A DNA stretch of 64,000 nt, from positions 13,270,501 to 13,334,500 of the forward strand of contig NC_072798.1 in NCBI RefSeq assembly GCF_028583425.1, in the 5' to 3' direction. Every line of letters begins with the position of its first letter. Within the stretch, counting starts at the first letter, position 1. The DNA comes from Eublepharis macularius (taxonomy: Eukaryota; Chordata; Lepidosauria; Squamata; Eublepharidae). Of this stretch, positions 34,560 through 45,702 are shown one piece after another. The translations under genes and the position numbers were made by a program. The notes under the pieces were generated by a model, which saw only the letters and a program-made list of their open reading frames with translations, searched no databases and had not been told where the DNA came from.

Positions 34560-36860
34560 GACTTACCAAGAGCATCCATGAGCTATTATTTGCAGCATGT
34601 AATTGCCTTGATGAAGAAGTATTGAAACGGGAAGATTTTGCTAGTGCTCCCGTAGCAGTTACTTATGGACAAGCAGCGTTACTGTGAAGAACTTCCCTAA
34701 TGAATGATTTTGCTTTTCCCACAATTGTATGATTGTATCATATGTGGTTATCTGCAAAAAATGATGAATATATATTTTGTAAATGTTGTTGATTATACCT
34801 ATGTGTGTTACTTACCACTGGTCTCTTGGATTTTACTGATGAATGTGTTGTATAATCCTTGTATTTATTGAATATTGAGAGACACAGGCACTTTATATAT
34901 TATCTATAGGCATAGGTACTTAGCATATTGTTATAGGAATGATGATAGGCACCTTGCACTTTAAAACAAACTTTGGAATAGACTGTGGACTATATATGAT
35001 ATACTACCATCTGTCTGTCTCTTTGATAGTACCTGTTGCCCTCTATACTAAACTATACTGTATTCCCTTTGGATCCTCGTTTCATTCCTTTTTTCACTTT
35101 GCATATCTTCATTGTGTTATACTTTGTTCTTGACTTCTTCTTAGTTAGTCACTGCATGACTCTTCTACTTCCGGTTGCCAGACCTGGCAACGCTCGTCGG
35201 GGACCGCTGCTCTAACCACTATACCATATTTGCTCTTAAAAATCAGTGATTGGACCTTCTTAGTATTTGTAAATTGTAGTCACATCCCTTCCCCCCAAGA
35301 TTTGGATCAGGGCCATGGTACAGGGAAGGGTGGGCTTAATCCCCTGTACAGTGAGGTTTTCACCAATCATAACTGCCCCTTCCCATTCCACCATAAGCCC
35401 CGGAAGATCAACAGAGGGGGAAATAGCACAGGGGAGGGATTGCTGTAGATCAGCAAAGTCCTGCTTGGAAGACGTAGTTAACCTCTTTCCCCCCACCACA
35501 CACACATATATACACTGTGAACCCTATCCCAACCAGGGCACTGCAGAATTGCTATTTACCTTCAACAAACACTTGGGAAGATTGCAATATGGACTTCCCA
35601 CTAGCCCCTAAGATGTGTAATTGAACAGGCTTCTAACTTAGATAAGGCCCCTAAAGCAATTTACAATTCACGGAGCATGAATCATTAATATACAACAAAA
35701 CCACTGAGTGAAAGGTAAAATCAGAACATCAAAATGAAACACAAACGCTAGCTCTAGGACTGCTGTTAAAGAAGCATCTATCAGGAGTTTCTTAAGTAGA
35801 CCGCAAGCATCATGTTTTGAAACAGAAAGAAAGAAGACAGACACACTTCGGACTTATGTCTTACTTGCTGACAACGGTCCCACTTCTTCCTTGTCAATTT
35901 CTGGGGTGCACAGCCAACCCATCGCTTTTAAAAAACGTTTCTTCAAACTCACGAGTGCTAGGAACTTGTTTTCTTCTGCAAAGTATCAGTTGCCAACATG
36001 GCAAAGCTGAATTTCGTGCTAGTTAAGACACCAAGTTACCATGTGGGCAGATTTGCAATTGCAAATGCCCCACACCCTGCTGTGGCATTTTAAAAAGAAT
36101 TTGAACCCAGGTCTCTGCACTTGGCTCAAGCAGACAAGACAAAGATCATGTGTCTCTGACCATATATAAAATGTGAATTATTACAGACTCGTTCCGCATC
36201 CATTCGCATGCCTTGGGCCTGCAAGGAAATGGGAAACGTAACCTTTCCGACTGGCACTAATCAGAACCAGACTCTCCTCTTTGCTATTGGTATTACAAAG
36301 GGGGAAAGGACGTCCTTTAAAAATGTGAGTGTTCCCCTCATCCATATTTCAAAGGACACCTTTTCCCTTTTGAAAAGCAGCAAAGGAGAGGGTAATTTCC
36401 GTTAGGAAAACCAAGTGGAGGTTGAAGGGTTAAACACTCCCTTCCCAACACACCTCCAAGGCAAATTGAGGCTGCGGGACTGTTATGAGCCTGGGCCTAG
36501 TGAGGCCTAGTGGCTCTGGGGAAGCCTGCACTAAAGTGACTGTAGGGTCTACATTTCCCAGGTTCCCTTTGGCCCCTGTGATTGGGTAAGAGAGGATTGG
36601 GTAAGAGAGTTTTGAACACCAGTTATTAATAAACCTTTTAGATAAAGTTATTTATTATTCTACCTGCGTCCTCATGCCTCATTCAGTCACTTAATAAATC
36701 AAACCTACTGGGAAAGAGTAAACAGAAGGGGTCGGTTGGGTGCTGTGGGCCTTGCTGAGGAAACTGTACCAGATTGGTGGCAGCTGCTAGAGAGCTTCCC
36801 TGAGCCCCAGCCTGCTGTGACAGGGAGACTGCTCAATAACTGAGGAATAGAGATGTATAA
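34560..36860. other. Intron 1 stretch, nothing recognised
   Basis: Mostly AT-rich sequence with short frames on both strands and no repeat end, splice-bounded frame or RNA gene that I can support. Confidence 0.5.
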
Positions 36861-36868
36861 TCACCCTG

Positions 36869-37097
36869 ACCTGGATAGCCGAGGCAAGTCTGATCTTTTC
36901 AGATCTCAGAAGTCTGATCTTTTCAGATCTTTTCAGATCTCAGAAGCAGCACTGGCCTTGGTTAGTAATTGGATGGCAGACTTCCAATGAAGACCAGGGT
37001 TGCAGAGGCAGGCAAGGGCAAACCACCTCTACTAGTAGTCTCTTGCCATGAAAATCGCTCCAAGGGTCGCCATAAGTCAGCTATGACCTGATGGCAG
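36869..37097 (+). repeat. 5S rRNA-derived SINE with internal triplication
   Basis: The usual head and tail of the 5S-derived family are present. The promoter block 'tctgatcttttcagatc' and 'tcagaag' is repeated about three times at 36888-36945, lengthening this copy by about 40 bp. Confidence 0.75.
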
Positions 37098-37478
37098 TCT
37101 CTACCACCAGAGATGTATAATCATCCAATCCGCATGTAGTGGCTTCCAGTTCCCGATCTTCCTTCACTTCTAGAAGAAGTAGAGCAACAGCTGCTCCCAC
37201 ACTATCAAAGTAACATGATAAAGAGACCCAAGGCTCTGGCTGTATCGTCCATGCACAACTTTTCACATAGTTCTACATATGTAACAGGAAAAGCAGCCAA
37301 TGTGCAAGTTTTCCCACTACACCATCCCCTAAACCTACATATACCTTTTCCAGGGAGCCCCACTGAAAGACACTGTGAATCAAAACAATTCATAGCCAGG
37401 GAAGAGGGAGGGGGAGAATAGAAAGTTCTCAGCAAGGAAATTAGCTGCTGCTGCTTCTAACCATCTGTTTGCTACTAC

Positions 37479-37926
37479 CAGGGCTCATTTCAAGGGGTAA
37501 CGCGCAGGAATGCAGTTCCGGCAGTTCTCCAAAGAGGTCACATGACAGGTGGCCCTGCCCACCTGACTCTCAGCCATTTGGGGCCTGTTTCGGCCTGGAT
37601 TGGGGCCAAAACGGCCCAGATTGGGCCTCTGACAGATGGTGGATCACTCTCCCGCTCATCAGCGGCCCGATCCTGACCATTTTGGGTCCCTTTTCAGCCA
37701 TTTTCAGCCCCTTTTTGCCATTTTGTGCCCAATTTTGGCCCTGAATGGCCAGGATTGGGTCCAAAACAGCCATGATAGGTGATGACAGAGGGTGTGGCAC
37801 ATGCAAATCAGTTATGCTAATGACACACTTCTGGTGCTGACAGGGGGTGTGGCACATGCTAATGAGTCATGCTAATAAGTTATGCTAATGAGTTCCTCCA
37901 GCTCTTTTTCTACGAAATGACACCTA
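37479..37926 (-). mobile_element. hAT-type MITE, family B
   Basis: 448 bp, opposite orientation to the copy at 13596. It starts CAGGGCTCATTTCA and ends GAAATGACACCTA. The 8-bp target duplication GCTACTAC is perfect (37471-37478, 37927-37934). Confidence 0.9.
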
Positions 37927-38476
37927 GCTACTACTTTAAAAAGGAAGGCAACATAGGGTCAAACACAAGAGATAAATTACACATATCCTTGCAAATGAAT
38001 ATAATCATGTCTGTTCCTACCCACCCGTGTCCATCTTCCCCAAGGTGAGCACGTGTCCTGTAGCCCTAGTACATGCACTTAGGGGCTATACGTGTAATCA
38101 CAGTGGCAAATGTCTGCAGGCAGCATCGGCGATTTGCCGCTGTAGAGCAGCCACTTTTGTCTGCTTCCACTTCCTGACCAGGAGAAAGGGTGGGGGAAGA
38201 GGGGGAAGAAAGAGGGGAAAGGGATGGTTGGCAAAGGGGAGGTGCATGATGGGATAGTATCCTGCATCGTGGAGGAGCGCTGAAGAAACCCGTGCAGCCC
38301 GAGCCAGAACAAATGCGGGGAGGCATGCAGTGTGGCCGCACTGTGTGAGTGGATAGGAGAGCAACGGGGAAACACATGTAAATGCATTCCCATGCCATTC
38401 ATGTGCCATTTGTCTCGTGTAGTTCTGTTCATAGATGGATGGGATATTGTGCGTTTGCAGATGAAACACTCCACCA

Positions 38477-39187
38477 AAATCAAAAAGAGTCCAGTAGCAC
38501 CTTTAAGACTAACCAATTTTATTGCAGCATAAGCTTTCGAGAATCAAGTTCTCTTTGTCAGATGCATGATACAAACTGGTCAAATACAGAAGAGGAGGGG
38601 GGAGAGGGGAGAGAAGGAGAGGAGGGACAAGATGCAATTAGGGGGGAGGCAACCAAAACATTCCTTTGCTAGTAAATGTAAACATCTCCTATTGGTGTGT
38701 AGTCAGTTTGCCGTGTTAGTTTGCAGCAGTAAAAGCATCCAATTTCTATGTAGTATAAGCCCTCGATAACCACAGCTCTCCCTGCCAGATGCATCTGACA
38801 AAGAGAACTGTGGTCCCCGAAAGCCCACACCAGGCGTCACTGGGTTCCCCCAGACCATGCCACTGTAAAGGAAATCTGTTACCTGTGATAATGTGATAAC
38901 CATTCATAGTCTCTATTCAGTCCCAGCTTGACAGCGTCAAATTTGCATATGAATTCCAATTCAGCAGCCTCCCGTTGGATTTTGTTTTTGAAAGGTTTCT
39001 GTTGAACCACAGCGACCTTTAAGTCTTTGGTGGAATGTCCTGGTAGAAAAGCCTGGGACAACTGGCGCAGATCCAAGTAGTCTCCCTCCATCTTGTGGCT
39101 TTTCCTCCAACAGAAAAGTTGGAGGAAGGCTTCATGCTTTGCTCCGTGAAAAGCAAAACCCCCATTGTTTAGGTTACGGGTAAGCAA
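38477..39187 (-). mobile_element. Penelope-like element with coding remnant
   Basis: The minus-strand frame 38879-39187 ends in HSTKDLKVAVVQQKPFKN, then AAELEFICKFDAVKLGLNRD and YEWLSHYHR-stop. The H..DLKV.V and E..FI..FD....GLN.D pattern resembles the C-terminal GIY-YIG endonuclease end of Penelope-like elements; this is inference. Directly downstream (38477-38870) come the same tail blocks, spacer and hammerhead-like segments that make up the palindromic retroposons. This copy may therefore show what the autonomous relative looks like. Confidence 0.6.
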
Positions 39188-39199
39188 CCTTTTGGGACC

Positions 39200-40270
39200 C
39201 AGATCCCCAAAACCTCCGTGTTTACCAGCAAGGATTTTGGCGGTCCAAGCAATGGGGCAGGTGGAGAGAGAGATAAGACATCCAGTTCCTCAGGCCTGGG
39301 GGTCTCAGGAGGGAGTGATGGTCATAAAACATCTTCTCCCATGCCAACTGCCCCAGGGGCACATCAGCAGCGGCTCACCATTGCTTCCCCAAACAGAGAA
39401 CCAGTCCTGCATTCTGAACAATGGTTGGGCGGACCGCATGCTGCACCGTTTCCGAAGCCACAGGGCTGCTTTGAGATATTCTGCTGCCCGAAGCAAGGGA
39501 ACACCATTGCCTTGGACTGCGCTGCTACCAGTCAGGTCCAAGCTAAGCCCTTGTTGCAATGTTGCAGTGGCTCCATGTGGACCCCAATGGTATCAGCCTA
39601 TGCCCTGGTGGTGACACCACCTGGCAGCTGGAAACCAGCAGAGCCCAATTGGAACACCTTCCTTGTTCTGCCCAAGCCAGAACTTGACAGGCATGGCCAC
39701 AGGGCTCATTTTGTCTGAATGGAAACGTTGTAATATATTTCAGGACGTGCCGTGCAGAACACCCTCCTTCTTCTACCCAAGCCACCACTTGACAAGCCTA
39801 GCTGAAAAACTGGTTTGGATGGGAACAGCGTAATTTATTTCAAGACTTGCCATACTGATGTGCAAAGAATCAATCATGAGGGAGGCGGTTCCTGGCTGGT
39901 TTTGACTTGGCTTTAGTGATATTAACAAACACACCCTTCTGGTTTCCCAAGAAAAAGTCCAAACACAGGGAGAGGGGGAGGTCCAAGAGGCGTTTTGAGC
40001 CTAACAATGCCATATGCTGGCAAGAAAAGATCCGCTAGCGTAAGAACCAAAGAGATGGTGATCAGGCCATCCAGTCCAGCATCCCATCTCACACAATGTC
40101 CAGCTAGTTGCCCTGGATGGCCATTGGCCAAGACCCTCCCTTGAGTTGCCTCCTGGCTCTGGCCTTCAAAGGTTGACTGTCTCCAAATGGGGAAGTCACC
40201 ATTAGTCTTCCCCTTTAGTCACCATGCCCATTGAGAGACATCTTTTCCATGAGTCTGTCTAATCCAGTTT
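39200..40270. other. Stretch without recognisable gene
   Basis: Includes a 167-codon open frame (39218-39718, plus) that resembles nothing I know. A diverged tandem duplication of about 110 bp lies at 39665-39865 ('cccaagccagaacttgacag' against 'acccaagccaccacttgaca'). Probably repeat-derived. Confidence 0.4.
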
Positions 40271-40274
40271 TGTG

Positions 40275-40545
40275 GTTGGGTTGCCAATCAGCACTCTGCT
40301 GGTTCGAAACCCACTGCTGCCATGAGCTCAGCAGGTGGTCTTGGGTAAGTGGTTGGGCTGCGAATCAGCCCTCTGCTGATCCGACTGCCATTACTGCCAT
40401 GAACTCTGCAGGTGGCCTTGGGTTAGCCTCTCCTCTCAGCCCCAGCTCCGCAGCTGTATTGTGGGGATAATAACAACTCTGACCTTGTTCACCGCTCTGA
40501 GTGGGGCACTAATCTATCTAGAGGAACAGTATGTAAGTGCAGTTA
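40275..40545 (+). repeat. tRNA-derived SINE, second subfamily, head duplicated
   Basis: Two head segments stand in tandem ('ttgggttgccaatcagcact' near 40278 and 'ggttgggctgcgaatcagcc' near 40351), followed by one full body and the tail 'ctaatctatctagaggaaca'. It is a partial tandem duplication. Confidence 0.7.
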
Positions 40546-40949
40546 TTATATTATTATAACCGTCATTATGTCCACTGGCAACAAATTTCGCAATCTAATT
40601 ATTCATTCTTCCTTTGATCTCTCCTGAATCTATTACCCGTTAACTTCACTGGGTGAACGATGTCCCTAAACTATCCTGAACAATTCACACTATTTTTCTC
40701 TGTCTCCTCTTACTTGGGAGATCTCAAAGAGTGCTATGCCACATCCAGTGCCCAGCCTCGTATGGAAATGATCTTTGCCACTCGACCAAGATATTCTTTC
40801 TCCCCACCCCTATCTTGGGGTATCTTGAGAGATGCATCTGCTTTGTTCCTTGACTCAGACATTTGACCGAACAAGCGCTCTCTGCCTAGACAATAGACAA
40901 GCTGTGCTTGGGCTAATCCCACGACTCTTTACAAGTTGCTGGGAAATAA

Positions 40950-41108
40950 GTCAGCAGTGGACTTGGCTGCCTAGAGATGTGGTAGATTCCTCCTTAGTGG
41001 CTGTCTTCAAGGAGCAGCTGGACGAATATGTGTCGGGGATGCTTTAGGTTGTTCCTGCATTGGGCAGGGGTTAGATAGTCTGTAAAGACCCTTCCAACTT
41101 CATGATTG
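40950..41108 (+). mobile_element. CR1 LINE 3' tail
   Basis: 'gtggacttggctgcctagag', 'gctgtcttcaaggagcagct' and the end 'cccttccaacttcatgattg'. Confidence 0.75.
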
Positions 41109-41109
41109 G

Positions 41110-42270
41110 GAGAACTAAGCTACATGAAACACCTGACATGTGTCGTGTTCTTGCAAGTTTATCTGGGAAGTGTACTTGGGCCCTAGAAGAAAACCCAAGC
41201 AGAGTGGATTTTTGCAAAAGCTCACAGGCAGGGCCTGACTACTCTTCCCAGGTAAACTTGTGGGAACCCGACACATGTCGGGCGTCTCATGTGCTCTGAG
41301 TCTCTTTCAAATCACTCTTCTCATTTCCGTACCTAAAGCTGCCAATAACAGGTACCAATTTCATGCTGGTATTGTGACGAATAATGAGGTACGAGGCTGT
41401 AAAGAGTTTACTCATCTAAAGAGACACGTGCAATTATAGATAATCATAGTAAAAAAAAAACACATAACCAAATGCTACCATCTATCTACAGGCTTTTCCA
41501 TCAGAAGTCATCCGGGGAGCCAATAACAACAACATAACAGTGATGAGTAACAGATGTCGGGTATACCGATTTCCACTTCCTGCAAAGAATGACAGCTATT
41601 GCCTCCCTGGCTGGCAACTTGGCAAGGGAGGGCGGAAGACAGACACTGCTTTTTAATTAATCGTTGTTTGGCCTCCTTCTGTAGAACTCAGATGAATAGT
41701 TGTCTTCTCTCTTCCCTTCAAATTCTTCCGCCTGAAGCCCCCCCTCCCACAACTGAATCTCATATTGCTATGGCTGTTGGATCAGTAGCACACTGCACCC
41801 TGCCTATTTTGGAATATATTACTTCTCTGAATGAGCAAATATGTTCTATTGAACATTAACAGGAGAGAGACCGAAATCCAAATTTCCGGCATGTTGCACC
41901 ACCGTATTGGTACCCTGCAATCACAGATACGCAGACAGCTCTTTCTTTTCCTTAAAATTTCTGGACAGCTGTTTTGTTTTCCTCTCTATACTAAATCCAT
42001 GACCGTCTAGTTTTTCATTTCTAAAGCAAGCAATGCCGCCCAGCCTTTCTTAAAAGTCACAGCCTCTAGACAGATTATTTCATTTCACAATTTCTAGATG
42101 ATGGGGGAGGGGGTGACTATGGTTGCTTGGTTAGAATTCTGCATACCCTCAACATATACAAACACACTAGTGTCAAACACACACAATTACATGCAGCAAA
42201 CAAGTGTACATTCCCCATGTGACCACATACATGCAGTGCATCGGCAGTTTCCTACACAAAAGCATATAAT
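41110..42270. other. Intron 1 stretch, nothing recognised
   Basis: Apart from a weak inverted pair around 41115-41295 ('gacatgtgtcgtgttcttgc' against 'gaacccgacacatgtcgggc'), no feature is supported. Confidence 0.45.
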
Positions 42271-42274
42271 AGCA

Positions 42275-42415
42275 ATAAAAATAATAGCACTTATATACCA
42301 CTTTTCTAGACATATCAGTGCCCTACTTGAAGTGGTGAAGAAGGTCAGTGTTGTTATTATCCCCACAATACAGCCAGGGAGCTGGGGCTCCGAGGAGTGG
42401 CTTACCCAAGTCATT
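42275..42415 (-). repeat. tRNA-derived SINE, second subfamily, truncated
   Basis: Reverse orientation, tail and body only: 'acttatataccacttttcta', 'tattatccccacaatacagc' and 'gaggagtggcttacccaagt'. Confidence 0.65.
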
Positions 42416-42579
42416 TTTGTAAAGTGCAAGAAGAAAATGCACATTTTAAAAAATTTACTTTATCATTTCTTCTGATTTCTCTTAGGGACAGACAGAGGTC
42501 ACGGGCCGGTTTCTAACATGAGAAATCAACAAGAGGGTGTTTTTAAATTTAAAATCCTGAACCTCAGAAAAAACATATA

Positions 42580-42760
42580 CAGCTGCTTTATACCGTTGGT
42601 CCATCTAGCTCAATACTGGCTACCGTGACTGGTTGTGTATCTCAGGCAGACAAAGATCTGTCCCAAGATGTACCACCAGAGATACTTTAAATGAAAACTG
42701 GCCAGGACTGAACCTGGGACTTTCTTTCAGTGGTGTTCTACCACTGAACCATGTTTCCCC
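42580..42760 (-). repeat. tRNA-derived SINE (fourth subfamily), diverged
   Basis: Reverse copy, 'cagctgctttataccgttgg' to 'tgaacctgggactttctttc' and 'tctaccactgaaccatg'. Confidence 0.6.
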
Positions 42761-43447
42761 AAAGCACAGTTCTGTCCCCCTCTTCATCTGCACACACACC
42801 GTGCAGCCGTGGCTTCCAACAATCTGCCCCGAAATCTGTCGACTGCTTTTGAATGGTTGGCACACTCGGAAAGCAATACTTTGCACATGGCACAATTTCC
42901 TTGCAGCCTAAGGAATTGCATGTGCACCACATATCTGTCTGCACTAGCATCAAAAGTAGTAAACGTGATGAGCGTCCATCACACAGCTATACAATATATA
43001 TAAAATCCACCTTGTGCAAAATCACCAGATTCCGAATGGGGTTTGAGTTTTATAAACAAGTAACCGCTTTGTCCCACATTCATCCCTTCCCGCTATGGCT
43101 TCTCCAGTTCTTCTCTCCACTGTTTTCCCCATAGACCTTGTTAGACTGTAAATTCCTTCAGAGCGGAGATGTGTCTGTTTTGCCTATATAATTCTATAAG
43201 GAACCCCATGAGCTGATAGGATCGTACAAGCCTACATATAACTACAGTCTTTGGGGTTCTTTCCTTTCAGTATACAAGACAAATATTCTTTGTCTGTTTT
43301 CTAGTTTACAACAGCTACTGTTGCTACTTTTTAAAATGCTGTCATGAGTTAATGGGGTTTTATCGATTGCACTGTTTTTATTGCAACCTGCCTTGAATGC
43401 CCGGTTCAGGACAGGAAGGCAGTAGACTGTTTTTTAAAAACCAAATA

Positions 43448-43515
43448 AATATCCTGCACTGGGCAGGGGGTTGGACTAGATGGTCTGTATGGCCCCTTCC
43501 AACTCTATGATTCTA
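43448..43515 (+). mobile_element. CR1 LINE 3' tail
   Basis: A short 3' tip: 'ggttggactagatggtctgt' followed by 'ccttccaactctatgattct'. Confidence 0.75.
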
Positions 43516-44039
43516 AGAAATACAATTTCAGTTACACTCATCACAAATGCTGCATGATCCCAAACACAACGCAAGCGACCAGAACTCTCGCAGAGAGGCT
43601 GGGGGTTCCATAGACACAGACATGATAGATGTACCCCAAAAAAGTTATGAAAAGTGCAGAGGGAGTGTAGAGAGGATTTCTCCTGCTCCTTCTCCCAAAC
43701 TCAGGTCAACTGATGAAGTTGGGTTGCATTAAGTTTAGGACAGGTCCTCACTTCCCCTTCAAAAAAAAAAGTACTAGTTTAAAATTAGAAGCGATCATAA
43801 ATACAAGATGCTGGTTTAGATGGTTTGAAAGGAATAATGGCACCAGTTCACCCACGGTAAGTGTAGCAGTGGCCGAATGCAACTCCACACCCACAGGCAG
43901 TCTACCTCTGAGTCCTAGACCTTGGGGCAGACAGCTGGGGGCAGCCATAGCATTTGTGCCTACCAGCCCAATCAGAGGCAGAATCCTGTGTTAGATGGAC
44001 AGCCACCAAAGCAATGTAGATGAACCAGTTTTCAGTGGG

Positions 44040-44372
44040 TAGCCCTGTTGGTCTACAGCAGAACAGGAGGATTGGCGTCCAGTGGCATCTTAGAGATGAA
44101 CAAGAGTTTCAGAGTGTAAGCTTTCAAGTCAAAGCTCTGAAGAAGGGAGCTGTGACTCTTGAAAGCTTGCACCCTGAAAAGAGGGAGCTGTGACTCTCAA
44201 AAGCTTGCTCCTTGAAAATCGGGGAGCGGCAACTCTCAAAAGCTTGCACCCTGAAAATCACAGAGCTGTGACTCTTGAAAGCTTGCACCCTGAAAATCAC
44301 AGAGCTGTGCCTCTTGAAAGCTTACTCTCTGAAAATCTTGTTGGTCTCTAAGGCTCCACTGGATTCCAATCC
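44040..44372 (+). repeat. Penelope-like retroposon with five 39-bp tandem units
   Basis: It starts 'cagtgggtagccctgttggt' with the 'gtccagtggcatcttagaga' arm in reverse. Five tandem units of about 39 bp follow (anchors at 44146, 44185, 44223, 44262 and 44301), each with 'agctgtgactcttgaaagct' and 'tgcaccctgaaaatc'. The usual 'cttgttggtctctaagg' tail ends it. The unit corresponds to the stem II-GAAA part of the hammerhead-like segment. Confidence 0.8.
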
Positions 44373-44477
44373 TGGATGAGGCAGGCATCTTTTTCTTTGG
44401 CCCCTCTATTCTCCAAATGTGGCACAACAATTGCACCTATGCTTAAAGTACCTCAAGAGAGGCACAGAGCTGATGAG

Positions 44478-44586
44478 GTTTGCCATTGCCAACCCCGGAC
44501 TTCCTTGCAGGTCTCCCATCCAAGGGATGACCAGGGCCGACCCTGCTTAGCTTCCCACAGCAGGCTAGCCTGGGCCATCCAGATCA
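44478..44586 (-). repeat. 5S rRNA-derived SINE fragment
   Basis: On the plus strand it reads 'tgccattgcc...ggtctcccatccaag...ccctgcttagctt...gcctgggccatcc', the reverse complement of the 5S-derived head and promoter block. Only the first half of the element is present. Confidence 0.7.
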
Positions 44587-44856
44587 AAGCGCACCGATGC
44601 AGCCAACTTGCTCATCTCTCTCCCTTAATATTTGGGGTTTCTAATTCGGATTTTTTTGCGGGGGGAGGACGGGGCATACCAAACAAACTTTGATCCTAGG
44701 CATCTCCAGGCACGAAGCGCCGCCGATGGTGATAATTGGGGGCCGAGCCGCAGCCGCCTCGGAAGAAGACGACCGCGCGTGGCCAGGATCCTGCCCGGGC
44801 GCCCTTGGGTTGCCCGCCGGCCAGCGGGCGTCTGAAGGCGGGGAAGGGAGGCTTAC

Positions 44857-45110
44857 CTGAAGCCGGCGGCGGCGGTGAGGTTCCTCCTCCAGGCTCTGCC
44901 CTGCTGCAGCAAGACCCCCTGCACGATCGCCTTCTGGTCGGGCAGCCGGTAGACCGGGAAGATGTAGAGCCAGCCGAGGACAAAGAAGCCCAGGGCGCTG
45001 GCGCCCACCGGCAGGCGGGTGCGGGGCCCTTTGCACAAGGCCATCATCCTCCGCCGCCTGGCGTAGTCGCCCCTGGGGAGCCGGGCGGGGGACGCCGACG
45101 CCGCTCTCAT
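44857..45110 (-). CDS. ST8SIA1: ST8SIA1 exon 1 (GD3 synthase N-terminus), coding part
   Basis: First coding exon of alpha-2,8-sialyltransferase 1, the Golgi type II membrane enzyme that adds sialic acid to GM3 to make GD3. It encodes 84 codons plus two bases: a basic cytoplasmic tail (residues 1-33), a signal-anchor (about 34-55, containing VGASALGFFVLGWLYIFPVY), then the stem with YRLPDQKAIVQGV and an N-glycosylation sequon NLT. The anchor and the following YRLP..K.IVQGVL..G.AWRRN.TAA stretch match the vertebrate family closely as I know it. The exon ends TTCAG|GTAAGC, a good donor, and splits an Arg codon that exon 2 completes. I chose the ATG at 45110 as the first in-frame ATG, with G at -3. 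The tandem ATGs at 45047 and 45044 are alternatives closer to the conserved part. The tail before the anchor diverges from the mammalian one, and one extra Leu lies in GVLLQQG. Exons 3 onward are outside the window. Confidence 0.93.
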
Positions 45111-45151
45111 CCCGTCCCGGGGCGGCTGGGGGGCAGCCGGCGCGCCCCCAT
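45107..45151 (-). promoter_or_regulatory. Upstream ORF overlapping the ST8SIA1 start codon
   Basis: An ATG at 45151 opens a 14-codon frame (MGARRLPPSRPGTG) whose TGA stop shares bases with the ST8SIA1 ATG at 45110 in the arrangement ATGA. If transcription starts to the right of 45151, ribosomes would end this frame exactly at the main start. That is a classic layout for translational damping or reinitiation. The overlap is seen directly; the function is inference and depends on the unmapped start site. Confidence 0.45.
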
Positions 45152-45702
45152 GCAAGCGGGGCTAAGGGCGAGGGAGAGGCAGGCTGCCCGGCCGGCGCCC
45201 CATCGGTTCGGTCCCCCCTCCCCGCCCGGCTGCCCCTTCGCGATCGCGGGCTGGAGGTGGGCAGGATCCGAGCGGCGCTGCAGCAGCAAAGCAGCCCGGC
45301 CCCGACCCCGCGAGTGGCGCGTCCTCCTTTGCGCGCCCTGCCGCCGCCTAAACAAAAGCCGGCCGGCCGCGCGTGGCGGGGGCTCTGCGTCTGGCTCGCT
45401 GGGCAGTTGCAAGCGGCGCCTGGTCCATTTCAAGCCTGGGGGGCCGTTCGGGGGAGCCGCCGCCTCCGCCTCCGCCCCGCGCTGGAGATGCGAAGCTGCC
45501 CAAATGCCGCCTCTCCGCTCGGCCTCCCCCCCTCCCCAACTTCCTGCCGCAGCAGAAAGGAAATCAGAGACGGCGGCCAATCCATCGCCTCTCCTCCAAG
45601 GAGAAAAGGGGGGGGGGGGTTGCAAAAGAAATCTAAAAGCACCGCTGGGGAAGGCCTTTCCTGCAGGGGGGATGCAGATCGAGGCAACGGGGAAAGGGCG
45701 AG

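Larger units (their letters stand above)
3219..44856 (-). other. ST8SIA1: ST8SIA1 intron 1
   Basis: This is the 41,638-bp interval between the exon 1 donor (GTAAGC) and the exon 2 acceptor (TATTAG). A very long first intron is usual for this gene in vertebrates. I found no other convincing exon in it. It is composed largely of interspersed repeats, listed separately. The longest open frames (minus strand, 23.3-24.8 kb) come from a minisatellite whose unit length is a multiple of three. Confidence 0.9.
44690..45700. promoter_or_regulatory. ST8SIA1: CpG island with ST8SIA1 promoter/5' UTR
   Basis: About 1 kb of very GC-rich, CpG-dense sequence centred on exon 1, in sharp contrast to the AT-rich flanks. 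A GC-box-like CCGCCCC lies near 45471. I see no convincing TATA box at a useful distance, which suits a CpG-island promoter. The transcription start cannot be fixed from sequence. The 5' UTR lies to the right of 45110 on the minus strand. The long open frames on both strands here reflect the lack of AT-rich stop codons and are not genes. Confidence 0.8.

Noticed and set aside
39218..39718. 167-codon plus-strand frame as a gene
   Set aside because: No known motif, no exon boundaries, and it sits in a partly duplicated, repeat-like stretch.
45107..45625. 172-codon minus-strand frame upstream of ST8SIA1 as a separate gene
   Set aside because: Composition is that of a CpG island. Only its last 14 codons, from the ATG at 45151, are of interest as an upstream ORF.
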